Shown piece by piece: positions 1 through 9,693 of a DNA stretch of 64,000 nt. Under the pieces are notes generated by a model. It saw only the letters and a list, made by a program, of their open reading frames with translations. It made no database searches and had not been told where the DNA came from. A program made the position numbers and the translations under genes. Numbering within the stretch: the stretch's first letter is position 1; every line of letters starts with the position of its first letter. The DNA comes from DASZTV01 sp035548125 (GTDB lineage: Bacteria; Actinomycetota; Actinomycetes; JAFAQI01), in NCBI GenBank assembly GCA_035548125.1, contig DASZTV010000025.1, forward strand, positions 1 through 64,000, read 5' to 3'.

Positions 1-846
1 CTCGAGGAAGGCGTACGTCGAGTCGGGCGCCATGACGAACTCGACGGTGCCCGCGCCGACGTACCCGACCGCGCGGGCGGCCGCGACCGCCGCCTCCCCA
101 AGCCCGGCCCGCAGCTCGGGTGTCACTGCGGGCGAGGGCGCTTCCTCGACGATCTTCTGGTGCCGCCGCTGGATCGAGCACTCGCGCTCGAACAGCGACA
201 CGACGTTGCCGCGCGAGTCGGCGAACACCTGCACCTCGATGTGGCGTGGCGCCTCGAGGTATCGCTCGCAGAACACCGTCGCGTCACCGAACGCACCGGC
301 CGCCTCGCGGCTGGCTGCCTCGACCGCCTCGGTGAGGTCCGCAGGGTCATGGACGACTCGCATGCCACGACCGCCCCCGCCGGCAGATGCCTTGACCAGC
401 AACGGGAACCCGACGTCGGCGGCGCCGTCGATCGTCTCGGTCCACGGGAGCGTCGGGACACCGGCGTCGCGCATCATGCGCTTGGCGCCGAGCTTCGACC
501 CCATCGCCTCGATGGCGGCGGCCGGCGGACCGATCCAGGTCAGCCCGGCGTCGACGACCTGACGGGCGAACTCGGCGTTCTCTGACAGAAACCCGTAGCC
601 CGGATGGATCGCGTCGGCGCCGGTCGCCTGCGCTGCCGCGATGACCAGGTCGCCGCGCAGGTAGGTGTCTCCCGGCGCGTTGCCCGGCAACCGGACTGCA
701 AGATCCGCGTCACGGACGAACGGCATGTCGGCGTCCGCGTCGCTGTACACGGCGACGGTGCCGATGCCCATGTCCCGCGCGGTACGAAACACGCGGCGCG
801 CGATCTCGCCGCGGTTCGCGACCAGGATCCGGCGAATGGCAGGCAT
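1..846 (-). CDS. Biotin carboxylase (alpha) subunit of an acyl-CoA carboxylase, N-terminal part only
   Basis: The first 282 residues of an ATP-grasp biotin carboxylase are visible; the rest lies beyond base 1. The protein starts with the typical RRILVANRGEIARR segment, followed by HPGYGFLSEN near residue 80, the glycine-rich ATP lid (KASAGGGGRGMR near residue 150) and FERECSIQRRHQK near residue 230. In the family this subunit carboxylates biotin with ATP and bicarbonate; a C-terminal biotin carrier domain would be expected but is off the window. ATG at 844-846 lies 5 bases after the stop of the carboxyltransferase gene, so the two subunits are co-transcribed. Substrate (acetyl-, propionyl-, methylcrotonyl- or geranyl-CoA) cannot be read from this part. 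Confidence 0.93.
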   Translation of the reverse strand, partial: MPAIRRILVANRGEIARRVFRTARDMGIGTVAVYSDADADMPFVRDADLAVRLPGNAPGDTYLRGDLVIAAAQATGADAIHPGYGFLSENAEFARQVVDAGLTWIGPPAAAIEAMGSKLGAKRMMRDAGVPTLPWTETIDGAADVGFPLLVKASAGGGGRGMRVVHDPADLTEAVEAASREAAGAFGDATVFCERYLEAPRHIEVQVFADSRGNVVSLFERECSIQRRHQKIVEEAPSPAVTPELRAGLGEAAVAAARAVGYVGAGTVEFVMAPDSTYAFLE

Positions 847-851
847 CGCGG

Positions 852-2450
<1,599 letters not shown>

Positions 2451-2465
2451 GAAGCCGGAGCCTAC

Positions 2466-3335
2466 TCACCCTCGCAGCGAGGCGAGGTCGGCGTACTCGT
2501 CGTCGGTGAGCTGTACGTCGGCGGCGCCGCAGTTCTCCGAGAGATGGTCGACCGACGACGTCCCGGGAATCGGCAGCATCACCGGCGACCGCCGCAGCAA
2601 CCAGGCCAACGCAAGCTGCGGTGCGGTTGCCGAGTGCCGCTCGACGATCCGCGCCAGCGGACCGCCCTTCTCGGCCAGTGCCCCGGTCGCGAGCGGGAAC
2701 CACGGGATGAAGCCGATGCCTTCCTGGTCGCAGTAGTCGACCACGTCCTCGTGGCGTCGTTCGGTGAGGTTGTAGAGGTTCTGCACCGACACCACGTCGA
2801 CGATCTCGCGCATCGCTTTCACGGTCGCGACGTCGACCTCCGAGACGCCGATGTGCCGGATCTTGCCCTCGCCCTGCATGGCACGCAGCTCGCCCAACGA
2901 CTCCTCCATCGGCGTCGCCGGATCCACCCGGTGCAGCTGGTAGAGGTCGATCCGTTCGACATCGATCCGGCGCAGCGACATCTCGACGCACTGCCGCAAG
3001 TAGGCCGGTCGGCCGACCGGCCGCCAGTCGCCAGGACCGGCCCGCGTCAGCCCGCCCTTGGTCGCGATGACCAGACCGTCCGGATAGGGATGCAACGCCT
3101 CGCGGATCAGCTCCTCGGAGACGAACGGACCGTAGGAGTCCGCGGTGTCGATCAGGTCGACCCCGAGCTCGACGGCGCGGCGCAACACCCGGATGCACTC
3201 GCCGCGATCTCTGGGCTCGCCCCAGATACCCGGCCCGGTCAGCTGCATCGCGCCGAAGCCGAGCCGATGCACCTCGAGATCACCACCGATCCGGAACGTG
3301 CCGGAGGCATGAACGGAAAGAGAGGTCTGCGTCAC
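2466..3335 (-). CDS. Aldo/keto reductase
   Basis: 289-residue NADPH-dependent aldo/keto reductase with the full catalytic tetrad: Asp63 and Tyr68 in DTADSYG, Lys93 in ATKGG and His135 in LYQLHRVD. The (beta/alpha)8 family pattern continues with GKIRHIGVSEV and the PIPGTSS motif that binds the cofactor phosphate. It would reduce an aldehyde or ketone in the cytoplasm; the substrate is unknown. GTG at 3333-3335 is preferred because an AAGGA motif lies upstream at a suitable distance; a GTG at 3366-3368, directly after the stop of the methyltransferase gene, would add 11 residues. Same strand and close spacing suggest co-transcription with the RNA methyltransferase and carboxylase genes. Confidence 0.9.
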   Translation of the reverse strand: MTQTSLSVHASGTFRIGGDLEVHRLGFGAMQLTGPGIWGEPRDRGECIRVLRRAVELGVDLIDTADSYGPFVSEELIREALHPYPDGLVIATKGGLTRAGPGDWRPVGRPAYLRQCVEMSLRRIDVERIDLYQLHRVDPATPMEESLGELRAMQGEGKIRHIGVSEVDVATVKAMREIVDVVSVQNLYNLTERRHEDVVDYCDQEGIGFIPWFPLATGALAEKGGPLARIVERHSATAPQLALAWLLRRSPVMLPIPGTSSVDHLSENCGAADVQLTDDEYADLASLRG

Positions 3336-3368
3336 CTGTTCATCCTTCCCCGTGGCCGGCGCGGACAC

Positions 3369-4175
3369 TCAGCGAGCCCGCAGCTCCCAGAACGCGATGC
3401 CCGCGGCCGTCGCGACGTTGAGCGAGTCGATACCGGCACGCATCGGGATGCGTACGGCGACCTCGCAGCGCTCGACCACGTCGCGCGACAACCCGGCACC
3501 CTCGGTTCCAACCACGATGGCGAGCCGGTCCCCGGGAGCTAGCTCCAGTTGGTCGAGGTCGATCGCATCGGCGGACGGCGTCAGCGCCACGGTGCGAAAC
3601 CCCACCGCGTTGACCTCGTCGATCACGCCCGGCCAGCTGGCGGCACGCGCATAGGGGACGGTGAAGACGGCCCCCATCGAGACGCGCACCGACCGCCGAT
3701 ACAGCGGATCGGCAGCACGCGGTGAGATGACGACGCCCTCGACACCGAGCGCCGCAGCGGTACGGAAGATGGCGCCCAGGTTGGTGTGGTTGACGATGTC
3801 CTCGATCACGGCGAGCCGAGTGGCGCCGGCCACCACATCGGCCAACGTCGGCAGCGCGCGGCGTTGCACCGCGGCGAGGGCACCGCGATGCACGTGGAAG
3901 CCGGTGAGCGCGCGGAGCGTCGCGTCGCTACCGACATAGACCGGTACGTCGGTGCCGGACAGCAGCGGCTCGCTTCGCTCGAGCCACTCCGGGGTCATCA
4001 GCGCCGACCGCAGCGAGTACCCCGCCGCAAGCGCCCGCTCGATCACCAACGCGCCCTCGGCGATGAACAGGCCGAAGGGTGCCTCGAGTGACGACCGAAG
4101 CGCGACATCGGTCAGTGAGCGGTAGTCGGCCAGCCTCGGATCGTCGGGGTCCTCGACCTCGACAACGGGACCCAA
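3369..4175 (-). CDS. SpoU/TrmH family RNA 2'-O-methyltransferase
   Basis: 268 residues. An N-terminal SpoU substrate-binding-like region (about 20-105) is followed by the SPOUT knot domain with its three motifs: NHTNLGAIFRTA (129-140), VVGTEGAGLS (221-230) and IPMRAGIDSLNVATAAGIAF (243-262). These form the knotted SAM site and the catalytic Arg138. The family methylates ribose 2'-OH in tRNA or 23S rRNA; the target is not predictable here. The likely start is TTG (4173-4175), 6 bases after the aldolase stop, with no good ribosome site, so translational coupling is likely. The N-terminal DPDDPRLADYR is typical of the start of actinobacterial members. Confidence 0.9.
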   Translation of the reverse strand: MGPVVEVEDPDDPRLADYRSLTDVALRSSLEAPFGLFIAEGALVIERALAAGYSLRSALMTPEWLERSEPLLSGTDVPVYVGSDATLRALTGFHVHRGALAAVQRRALPTLADVVAGATRLAVIEDIVNHTNLGAIFRTAAALGVEGVVISPRAADPLYRRSVRVSMGAVFTVPYARAASWPGVIDEVNAVGFRTVALTPSADAIDLDQLELAPGDRLAIVVGTEGAGLSRDVVERCEVAVRIPMRAGIDSLNVATAAGIAFWELRAR

Positions 4176-4181
4176 CGGGGG

Positions 4182-4943
4182 TCAGTCGAGCAAGTCGGGC
4201 TGCTCGCGCACGATCTTCTCGTAGAGCGGCTGGAAGGAGAACCAGCCGGCGAGCTCGGAGCCCACGGTCTCGTGCGTCTTCTTCGCCTGGTCCAGGTCGA
4301 TGTGCACGACCTTGCCGGCGGCCTTCGCGAGGAGCTGCACCTGGCACGAGCGCTCCATCGTGATGAACCACCAGACCGCGGCGTCGACCGTCGTACCGGC
4401 CGTCAGGAGGCCGTGGTTGCGCAGGATCACGGCCTTGTTCTCACCGAGCGCCTGCGCGATCCGCTTGCCCTCTTCGAGGTCGGTCACGACCCCGGTGTAG
4501 TCGTCGAAAAGCGCGTGGTCGTCGTAGAAGGCGCACACGTCCTGGGTGATCGGCTCGAGGAGCTCTCCCAGCGTCGACAGCGCCCGACCGTACGTCGAGT
4601 GGCTGTGAGCGGCGGCAACGACGTCTGGGCGCGCTTCGTGCACCCGGGAGTGGATGCAGAACGCCGCCTCGTTGACCGCGTAGTCACCCTCGACCACCTG
4701 GCCGGTGTCGTTGACCCGGATCAGGCTGCTCACATTGATGTGCGCGAACGGCACCGCGAACGGGTTGACCCAGAAGGTGTTGGTCTCGATCGGGTCGCGC
4801 GCGGTGATGTGACCGGCGACGCCCTCTTCGAAGCCGAACTTCGAGAACAGCCGGAAGCCGGCCGCGAGCCGCTCCTTCCGATGCTGACGCTCGTCCTCGA
4901 GCGAGTCGAACTTCGGGGGCAGCGGTATCCGCAACTCAGCCAT
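4182..4943 (-). CDS. Class II aldolase/adducin family protein
   Basis: 253-residue zinc-dependent class II aldolase-fold protein. Putative metal ligands are His113 and His115 in HSHSTYGRA and His177 in LRNHGLLT; Glu92 in NEAAF may be the catalytic acid. N-terminal RLAAGFRLFSKFGFEEGVAGHIT is the usual substrate/phosphate loop region. Family members include fuculose-phosphate aldolase and many uncharacterised decarboxylases or hydroxylases; this long form resembles the non-sugar HAD-free group common in bacteria, and its reaction cannot be assigned. ATG is 4941-4943. The 49 bases to DUF3039 hold no clear promoter. Confidence 0.88.
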   Translation of the reverse strand: MAELRIPLPPKFDSLEDERQHRKERLAAGFRLFSKFGFEEGVAGHITARDPIETNTFWVNPFAVPFAHINVSSLIRVNDTGQVVEGDYAVNEAAFCIHSRVHEARPDVVAAAHSHSTYGRALSTLGELLEPITQDVCAFYDDHALFDDYTGVVTDLEEGKRIAQALGENKAVILRNHGLLTAGTTVDAAVWWFITMERSCQVQLLAKAAGKVVHIDLDQAKKTHETVGSELAGWFSFQPLYEKIVREQPDLLD

Positions 4944-4992
4944 GCGCCAATTATGGCGCCGCCCGCCCGAAATGTCAGGGCCGTGCGATGGC

Positions 4993-5268
4993 CTACGACG
5001 GGGGGTTGCGCTCGCGCCACTCCCTCATCCGCCCCTCGGGCCCGAGCTTGAACAGCCGCTCGCACTCAGGGCAGACCGGGTACCGCTTCGGGTCGCGGCT
5101 GGGTACCCACACCTTGCCGCACAGCGCGACGACGGGCGTACCCGTGACCATCGCCTCGGTGATCTTGTCCCGGTCGGCGTAGTGGGCGAACCGTTCGTGG
5201 TCGCCGTCGTGGGTGGGGAGGACATCGGGGCGCTCGTCGATGCGGACGTCCGTTTCCACCTCGCTCAC
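4993..5268 (-). CDS. DUF3039 domain protein, probable small zinc-binding protein
   Basis: 91 residues matching the actinobacterial DUF3039 family of unknown function. It has His24 and His29 in the N-terminal part, Cys50 in VALCGKVW, and Cys66-x2-Cys69 in YPVCPECERL, consistent with one zinc site. GTG (5266-5268) is the start. On the reverse strand a TACCCT hexamer ends 6 bases before the GTG, compatible with a leaderless transcript. It faces an unknown gene at 5423 across 154 bases. No function is known for the family. Confidence 0.85.
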   Translation of the reverse strand: MSEVETDVRIDERPDVLPTHDGDHERFAHYADRDKITEAMVTGTPVVALCGKVWVPSRDPKRYPVCPECERLFKLGPEGRMREWRERNPPS

Positions 5269-5274
5269 GCCATG

Positions 5275-5280
5275 AGGGTA
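5275..5280 (-). promoter_or_regulatory. Candidate -10 element for the DUF3039 gene
   Basis: Reverse-strand TACCCT fits the TAnnnT -10 consensus and ends 6 bases before the GTG start, so transcription would begin at or next to the start codon. No convincing -35 was found. Confidence 0.35.
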
Positions 5281-5422
5281 TGCGCTGTTAACGGGACAGA
5301 GCGCTCATAACGGCGCGCCCGCTACGCCGATTGCCCACTGCAACCGTCACAACTCGTCATGGAGCGACGCGCGGCGGCGTACGACAACTGTCTCAGCAGC
5401 ACGACACGGGGAAGGGGTCAGC

Positions 5423-5857
5423 GTGAACGCGCTCGAACAACTCGTCAGTGAGGCGTGCGCCGACGGCGCCGTAACCGAGGTGATCCGCCCGGCGGCGATC
5501 CTCCCCGAGCTCGCCGCCCGCTCGATCCTCGCCAGTCTTGCCCTTCATGACGTGCGGATGGGCGGGCTGTGGTGCGCCGAGCCGACGATGTGGCAGCGCT
5601 ACGACCGGCCGTGGAACGGAAACGACCGCGGTCGAGGGACGGCCGAGTTGATCGGCACGATGCAGATCATCTACGGCACGCCCACAAGGTTCGAGATCAC
5701 CGTGTTCCGCGCCACCGTCACGCGTGTCGGGCAACAGCTCGGCTACACGGTCACCTCGTTGTGCGACGAGGCCTTCGCGTACGGCGGGCTGACGCTGGCG
5801 ACCTGCCCGCGAGCCGACCTGCGCCCACCGCCGCAACCGTTTCGCTTCGACAGCTAG
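5423..5857 (+). CDS. Conserved-looking protein of unknown function
   Basis: 144 residues, soluble, no recognised motif. GTG start (5423-5425) has a GAAGGGG ribosome site 5 bases upstream, which supports it as a real gene; codon third positions are GC-rich as in neighbours. It has a mixed alpha/beta look: Leu/Ala-rich N-terminal helices (to about residue 42), a Trp-containing loop (LWCAEPTMWQRYDRPW), two predicted strands around TMQIIYGTP and FEITVFRATVT, and a proline-rich tail. It ends in a tandem 9-base repeat with the stop codon inside and converges on the secreted-protein gene. Function not known. Confidence 0.7.
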   Translation: MNALEQLVSEACADGAVTEVIRPAAILPELAARSILASLALHDVRMGGLWCAEPTMWQRYDRPWNGNDRGRGTAELIGTMQIIYGTPTRFEITVFRATVTRVGQQLGYTVTSLCDEAFAYGGLTLATCPRADLRPPPQPFRFDS

Positions 5858-5868
5858 CCCAGCTAGCC
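5851..5868. repeat. Tandem 9-base duplication over a stop codon
   Basis: CAGCTAGCC occurs twice in direct tandem (5851-5859 and 5860-5868). The TAG stop of the 5423 gene lies in the first copy; the repeat fills the 12-base gap between two convergent genes. Probably a slippage duplication. Confidence 0.8.
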
Positions 5869-5869
5869 G

Positions 5870-7123
5870 TCAGCAGCGAGGCGGCCACGAGTTCGGCAGC
5901 TCCGGGTCCCCGCGCCCGGTCATCGCAAGAGGCAACCCAACCGATACGAGATCGTTCTCGATGCCGATGAACGCCCGATCCGCTCGAGTCCCCGGCGAGA
6001 CCACGCTCGCCCGGCGCAACGCCGCACCGCGAAGGGGATGCCGCACGGCGTCGAAAAGCTTCGTGACGCCCGAGAGCCCGTATGCCTTCAACGCCTTCTC
6101 GATCGAGTAGATCCCGACCGTGCCGGTGGTGAGCGCTGCAGCGAGCCGGGTGTCTTCGATGAGGCGGTCCAGGTGCCCGGCATAGGGACCGACGCCGGCC
6201 TCACCAAGAGTGAACGTCGCGCTCCGCCCGTACCAGCGCTTCATTGCATCGATGTACGACGCGTACAGCGACGACCCCGGGTCGACGCCGATCAAGGCTG
6301 CGTACACCGACCGCAACGACATGAACGAGACCTCGCGAAACGCGCCCGGTTGCGGCAGCGGCATGTCTAGCCCGTCCGACATAGCGACGTTCCCGTCAGC
6401 GATGTCGTCGAACAAGAAGGAGTAGGCCGCAGCGATCGTCGGGTAGCCGTGCGAGTCCAACCACCCGGCGACGCGCGAGACACCCTGCATCGCCTGACAC
6501 TGATGGGCCGGTCCCACGTTGTGATCAAGCATCGCCACCACGGGGAGCGGATCCTGGGTCACCTTGTTCGACTTCGCTGAGTCAGCCAGCGGGGACTCGA
6601 GGTCGAGCAACACCTCCTTCGGCTTGAAGCCCACCTTGGCTGCCCAGGCAGCAAAATCCCGGACCGCATGCCGATAGGCGGCGACGTCGTCCTCGGTCAG
6701 CCAGTACCCCGCGGCGTAGGGAATCGTCAGCCACGCAATGACACCCACTCCGTTGCGCTCAGCTGTCCGCAGGAAGGGCAGCAGCTCACCGAAGCGCGGC
6801 ATGCCCTTGGGCACGGGGCCGAAGTCCCGCTTCCATCGGACGTTGACGGTCAGCCAGGCGCGTTGCTGTCGCAGCTCGCGCCAGACGGCCGGGGTGTACC
6901 TGCTGAAGTCACGACGCACCGACCAGTAGGACCGCGGGTCAGGAACCTTGCCGGCGGTAAAGGCATGAAGGGTCGAGTCCTCCTCACCGGCCGCGAACAC
7001 CAGTCGCGAGTGCGAAGCAACGGGAGGCGCATGCCCCGTGCCCACGTGGCGTGGCGCGGCGATCGCCGCCGGACCGGAAAGCACCAGGGCGGACAGCCCC
7101 GCGGCGAGCAAGCCCGAGCGCAT
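5870..7123 (-). CDS. Secreted protein of unknown function, possible TIM-barrel fold
   Basis: 417 residues with a clear Sec signal peptide (MRSGLL then a hydrophobic core, likely cleavage near AIA-AP at residue 22). No named domain is recognised. Segments such as GVGVIAWLTIPYAAGYWLTE, KEVLLDLESP and YPTIAAAYSFLFDD are beta-alpha-like and the LDLESP stretch, with acidic residues at a strand end, resembles glycoside-hydrolase-like barrels; this is inference only. Two cysteines near 207 (HQCQAM) and at the C-terminus could form a disulfide. Its ATG follows the TetR stop TAA with no gap, so it is co-transcribed with, and perhaps controlled by, that regulator. Confidence 0.8.
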   Translation of the reverse strand: MRSGLLAAGLSALVLSGPAAIAAPRHVGTGHAPPVASHSRLVFAAGEEDSTLHAFTAGKVPDPRSYWSVRRDFSRYTPAVWRELRQQRAWLTVNVRWKRDFGPVPKGMPRFGELLPFLRTAERNGVGVIAWLTIPYAAGYWLTEDDVAAYRHAVRDFAAWAAKVGFKPKEVLLDLESPLADSAKSNKVTQDPLPVVAMLDHNVGPAHQCQAMQGVSRVAGWLDSHGYPTIAAAYSFLFDDIADGNVAMSDGLDMPLPQPGAFREVSFMSLRSVYAALIGVDPGSSLYASYIDAMKRWYGRSATFTLGEAGVGPYAGHLDRLIEDTRLAAALTTGTVGIYSIEKALKAYGLSGVTKLFDAVRHPLRGAALRRASVVSPGTRADRAFIGIENDLVSVGLPLAMTGRGDPELPNSWPPRC

Positions 7124-7729
7124 TTACCTACCCCAATCGCGGCGAGTCCGTGGACCGAGGATCTCGCGAAACAGCTCAGTCCATGCGCTGCCTGCGATCC
7201 TCGAGTCTGCCGCCCGTTGGGCTCCGACACCCAGCAGCATGCCGAGCAGTCCTACTGCGAAGGTCTCGCTGACCTCGGTGCCCAGGCATTCGGCGGCCAG
7301 CTCCCGACCGCGCCGGCGCAGCCTCTCGTAGCGTGCCGCGGTCGCGGCCAGGTAAGTGTCGTCTGCGGCGCTCGATGCGGCGATCTCGAGCTCCAGCCGC
7401 ATCCAGGCCGGATCACCGATCGACTCGTCCGCCCACTTGATCAGAGCGGCCAGCCAGTCCTTCTCGCGCAAGGCCAACCCAAGCCGGTGGTCGACCTCGG
7501 CGTACAGGCCGTCGATCACCGCAATTCCCATCTCGGTCTTGCTCGCGAAGTTGGAGTACACGGCACCGCGCGTGTAGCCGGCCGCTTCACCAATCTGCTC
7601 GAGCGTGGTCGCGCGGAACCCGTCTCGCAGAAAGAGCTTGGTCGCCGCCTCGACGAGCTGCTGACGGGTGCGCTCCTGGCTCTCGGCCCGGGTCAGCCGG
7701 CGGGCCCGCGGGCTCACCCGGCCGACCAA
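7124..7729 (-). CDS. TetR family transcriptional regulator
   Basis: 201 residues. The N-terminal TetR DNA-binding domain is clear: TRQQLVEAATKLFLRDGFRA, then TTLEQIGEAAGYTRGAVYSN with the recognition helix and FASKTEMGIAVIDGL. The C-terminal ligand domain has no assigned inducer. The start is TTG (7727-7729) or a GTG 4 codons further in. It is divergent from the MpaB-like gene with 53 bases between starts; that gap holds a near-perfect 13-base inverted repeat (7753-7765), a good place for autoregulation and control of the oxygenase. The secreted-protein gene follows with no gap. Confidence 0.92.
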   Translation of the reverse strand: MVGRVSPRARRLTRAESQERTRQQLVEAATKLFLRDGFRATTLEQIGEAAGYTRGAVYSNFASKTEMGIAVIDGLYAEVDHRLGLALREKDWLAALIKWADESIGDPAWMRLELEIAASSAADDTYLAATAARYERLRRRGRELAAECLGTEVSETFAVGLLGMLLGVGAQRAADSRIAGSAWTELFREILGPRTRRDWGR

Positions 7730-7752
7730 GTTGCGATACCGTGCGCACTCAC

Positions 7753-7765
7753 ATACTCAGAATAT
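7753..7765. promoter_or_regulatory. Candidate TetR operator between tetR and the MpaB-like gene
   Basis: ATACTCAGAATAT is a dyad with 5 of 6 pairs matching around A7759, in the 53-base gap between divergent starts. A direct repeat CTCAG (7756-7760 and 7766-7770) overlaps it. The AT-rich dyad stands out from its surroundings. Confidence 0.45.
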
Positions 7766-7782
7766 CTCAGTTGTGGGAGCCC

Positions 7783-8691
7783 ATGAACGGCTTGCAGCGG
7801 CGCATCGTCGACAACATCGAGTCCGTCAGCGGACGGCACGACGATCCCGCGGTGTACGGCGGCCCGGCGGGCGATCCGGGCCTGTGCGGGCCGGACAGCG
7901 TCTCGTGGAAGATCAACAGCGACCTCGCCTCCGTCGGCCGGGCCGGCACCGCCGCGATCGTGATGGAGCTGCTGCATCCGTCGGTGATGGCGGGTGTTCA
8001 GCAGCTGTCGAGCTATCGGGAAGATCCGTTTCGACGGGCGAGGACGACGCTCGGCTACGTCCTCACCACGACCTTCGGCAACACCGAGGCCGCGACCGGA
8101 CTGATCAACCAGGTCAAACGCATCCACGGCCACATCGAAGGCACGCGACCCGACGGCCTGCCGTTCCGGGCGCTCGACCCGACATTGCTTGCCTGGGTGC
8201 ACACCTGCATCCCGTGGATGATCCTGCGTGCCTACGAGCGCTACAACTCACCGCTCGCGCCGGAGGAGAAGGATCGCTACCTCAAGGAACAGGCCGTGAT
8301 CGGGCGCTTGGGCGGCGGTGAAGGAATCCCCGAGTCGATGGCCGAGCTCGACGAGTACGTCGCGGCGATGCGTCCGTATCTCATGGTCACCGGGCAGCTC
8401 ATGGAGTTCTTCGACTTCCTGCTGACCTCACCTTTCCTTCCACCCGGGACACCAGCTGCGATCGACCGAGGACTGCACGCCTACTTCGTCCGAGCAGGCA
8501 TGAGCCTCGCGCCGGAATGGGTACGGCGGATGACCGGCTACCACCACTCCGCGTTGCGGCAGCGGCTCGAGTTCGAGCCCTACCTGCGCAGTGACGCGCG
8601 GCTGACGAGATGGGCGTTCGGCGAACCGGCGTACGTCTCCCTGGCGAAGGCCCGAGCAGCAGGCGTCCCGCAACTGGCGGTGACCGGCTAA
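7783..8691 (+). CDS. MpaB-like oxygenase family protein (DUF2236)
   Basis: 302 residues of the ER-bound oxygenase MpaB/rubber oxygenase Lcp-related family (DUF2236), alpha-helical and thought to bind haem b. Characteristic segments: KINSDLASVGRAGTAAIVME then LLHPSVMAGV, the DPFRRARTTLGYVLTTTFGN region with conserved Arg and Thr, VKRIHGHIEG, and LAWVHTCIPWMILRAYERY. Members oxidatively cleave isoprenoid or aromatic side chains in characterised cases; substrate here unknown. ATG 7783 gives the usual N-terminus; GGGAG lies only 3 bases upstream, and in-frame GTG (7741) or TTG (7771) could add up to 14 residues. Divergent from a TetR gene that probably regulates it. Confidence 0.85.
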   Translation: MNGLQRRIVDNIESVSGRHDDPAVYGGPAGDPGLCGPDSVSWKINSDLASVGRAGTAAIVMELLHPSVMAGVQQLSSYREDPFRRARTTLGYVLTTTFGNTEAATGLINQVKRIHGHIEGTRPDGLPFRALDPTLLAWVHTCIPWMILRAYERYNSPLAPEEKDRYLKEQAVIGRLGGGEGIPESMAELDEYVAAMRPYLMVTGQLMEFFDFLLTSPFLPPGTPAAIDRGLHAYFVRAGMSLAPEWVRRMTGYHHSALRQRLEFEPYLRSDARLTRWAFGEPAYVSLAKARAAGVPQLAVTG

Positions 8692-8704
8692 CGACTCGTG
8701 ACAC

Positions 8705-8710
8705 TAGGGT
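8705..8710 (+). promoter_or_regulatory. Candidate -10 element for the quinone oxidoreductase gene
   Basis: TAGGGT ends 7 bases before the ATG at 8718, compatible with a leaderless transcript. No clear -35 and no ribosome site are visible. Confidence 0.35.
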
Positions 8711-8717
8711 CCTCACC

Positions 8718-9671
8718 ATGCGAGCGATCCAGATCACGGAGTTCGGCGGCCCTGAAGTCCTGAAGATTGCGGACCTGCCGGAACCGACGCCTTCGGACGG
8801 GTTCGACCTCGTCAAGGTGACCGGGGCGGGCATCAACTACGCCGACACCCATCAGACCGAGAACTCCTACCTCGCCGCGACCCAGCTACCACTGGTGCCC
8901 GGCAGCGAGGTGGTCGGAACCCTCCAGGACGGCCGTCGGATCGCGTCGCTCGTGGGCGCCGGCGGCTACGCCGAGTGGGCCTTGGCGCCGTCGTTCCTGA
9001 GCTTCAACCTGCCCGATGCCGTCACCGACGGTCAGGCACTCGCGCTGATGGTCCAGGGGCTCACGGCCTGGCACCTGCTGCGCACCTCGACGCGCATGGC
9101 GGCTGGCGAGTCGGTCGTCGTCCACGCCGCGGCCGGCGGGGTGGGCACGCTGGCGATCCAGCTGGCGAAGCTGTGGGGCGCCGGTCGCGTGATCGGCATC
9201 GCGTCGTCGCCGGAGAAGCGTGATCTCGCGATGCAGCTCGGAGCGGACGCCACGGTAGACGGAGCCGCTGCGGACCTGAAGTCCGCGCTCCGGGACGCCA
9301 ACGGCGGCGAACGGGTCGACATCGTCCTGGAGATGACGGGCGGCAACGCCTTCGACGCCAGCCTCGCCGCGCTCGCGCCGTTCGGCCGCATCGCCACGTT
9401 CGGGATGGCCTCGCGGGTTCAGCCGCAGCCGGTGGAGCCCCGCACCCTGATGATGGGCAGCCGGTCGATCGTCGGCTTCTGGCTGAACAACTGCATCGGT
9501 CGGCCCGGCATGATCGACGAGCCGATGGCCGAGCTGCTCGACCTGGTGGCAGAAGGCAGGCTCTCACCGATCGTCGGTGCGACGTATGCCCTCGCCGACG
9601 CCGGGCAGGCTCATGAGGACCTCCGCGCCCGGCGCTCCACCGGGAAGCTCGTCCTCGACCCGACTCGCTAG
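8718..9671 (+). CDS. Zinc-independent NADPH:quinone oxidoreductase (MDR superfamily)
   Basis: 317 residues. The GroES-like N-domain (1-115) lacks the catalytic zinc cysteines and structural zinc lobe, so it belongs to the quinone oxidoreductase branch. The Rossmann motif is HAAAGGVGTLAIQLAKLWGA (136-155) and GINYADTH (38-45) is the usual quinone reductase signature. It would reduce quinones or enones with NADPH in the cytoplasm. ATG 8718 was chosen because it begins the family-typical MRAIQITEFGGPEVL; upstream in-frame sequence belongs to the preceding gene region. It is followed 22 bases later by tldD. Confidence 0.9.
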   Translation: MRAIQITEFGGPEVLKIADLPEPTPSDGFDLVKVTGAGINYADTHQTENSYLAATQLPLVPGSEVVGTLQDGRRIASLVGAGGYAEWALAPSFLSFNLPDAVTDGQALALMVQGLTAWHLLRTSTRMAAGESVVVHAAAGGVGTLAIQLAKLWGAGRVIGIASSPEKRDLAMQLGADATVDGAAADLKSALRDANGGERVDIVLEMTGGNAFDASLAALAPFGRIATFGMASRVQPQPVEPRTLMMGSRSIVGFWLNNCIGRPGMIDEPMAELLDLVAEGRLSPIVGATYALADAGQAHEDLRARRSTGKLVLDPTR

Positions 9672-9693
9672 ACCGCAAGGAGTGCGCCGGCCG

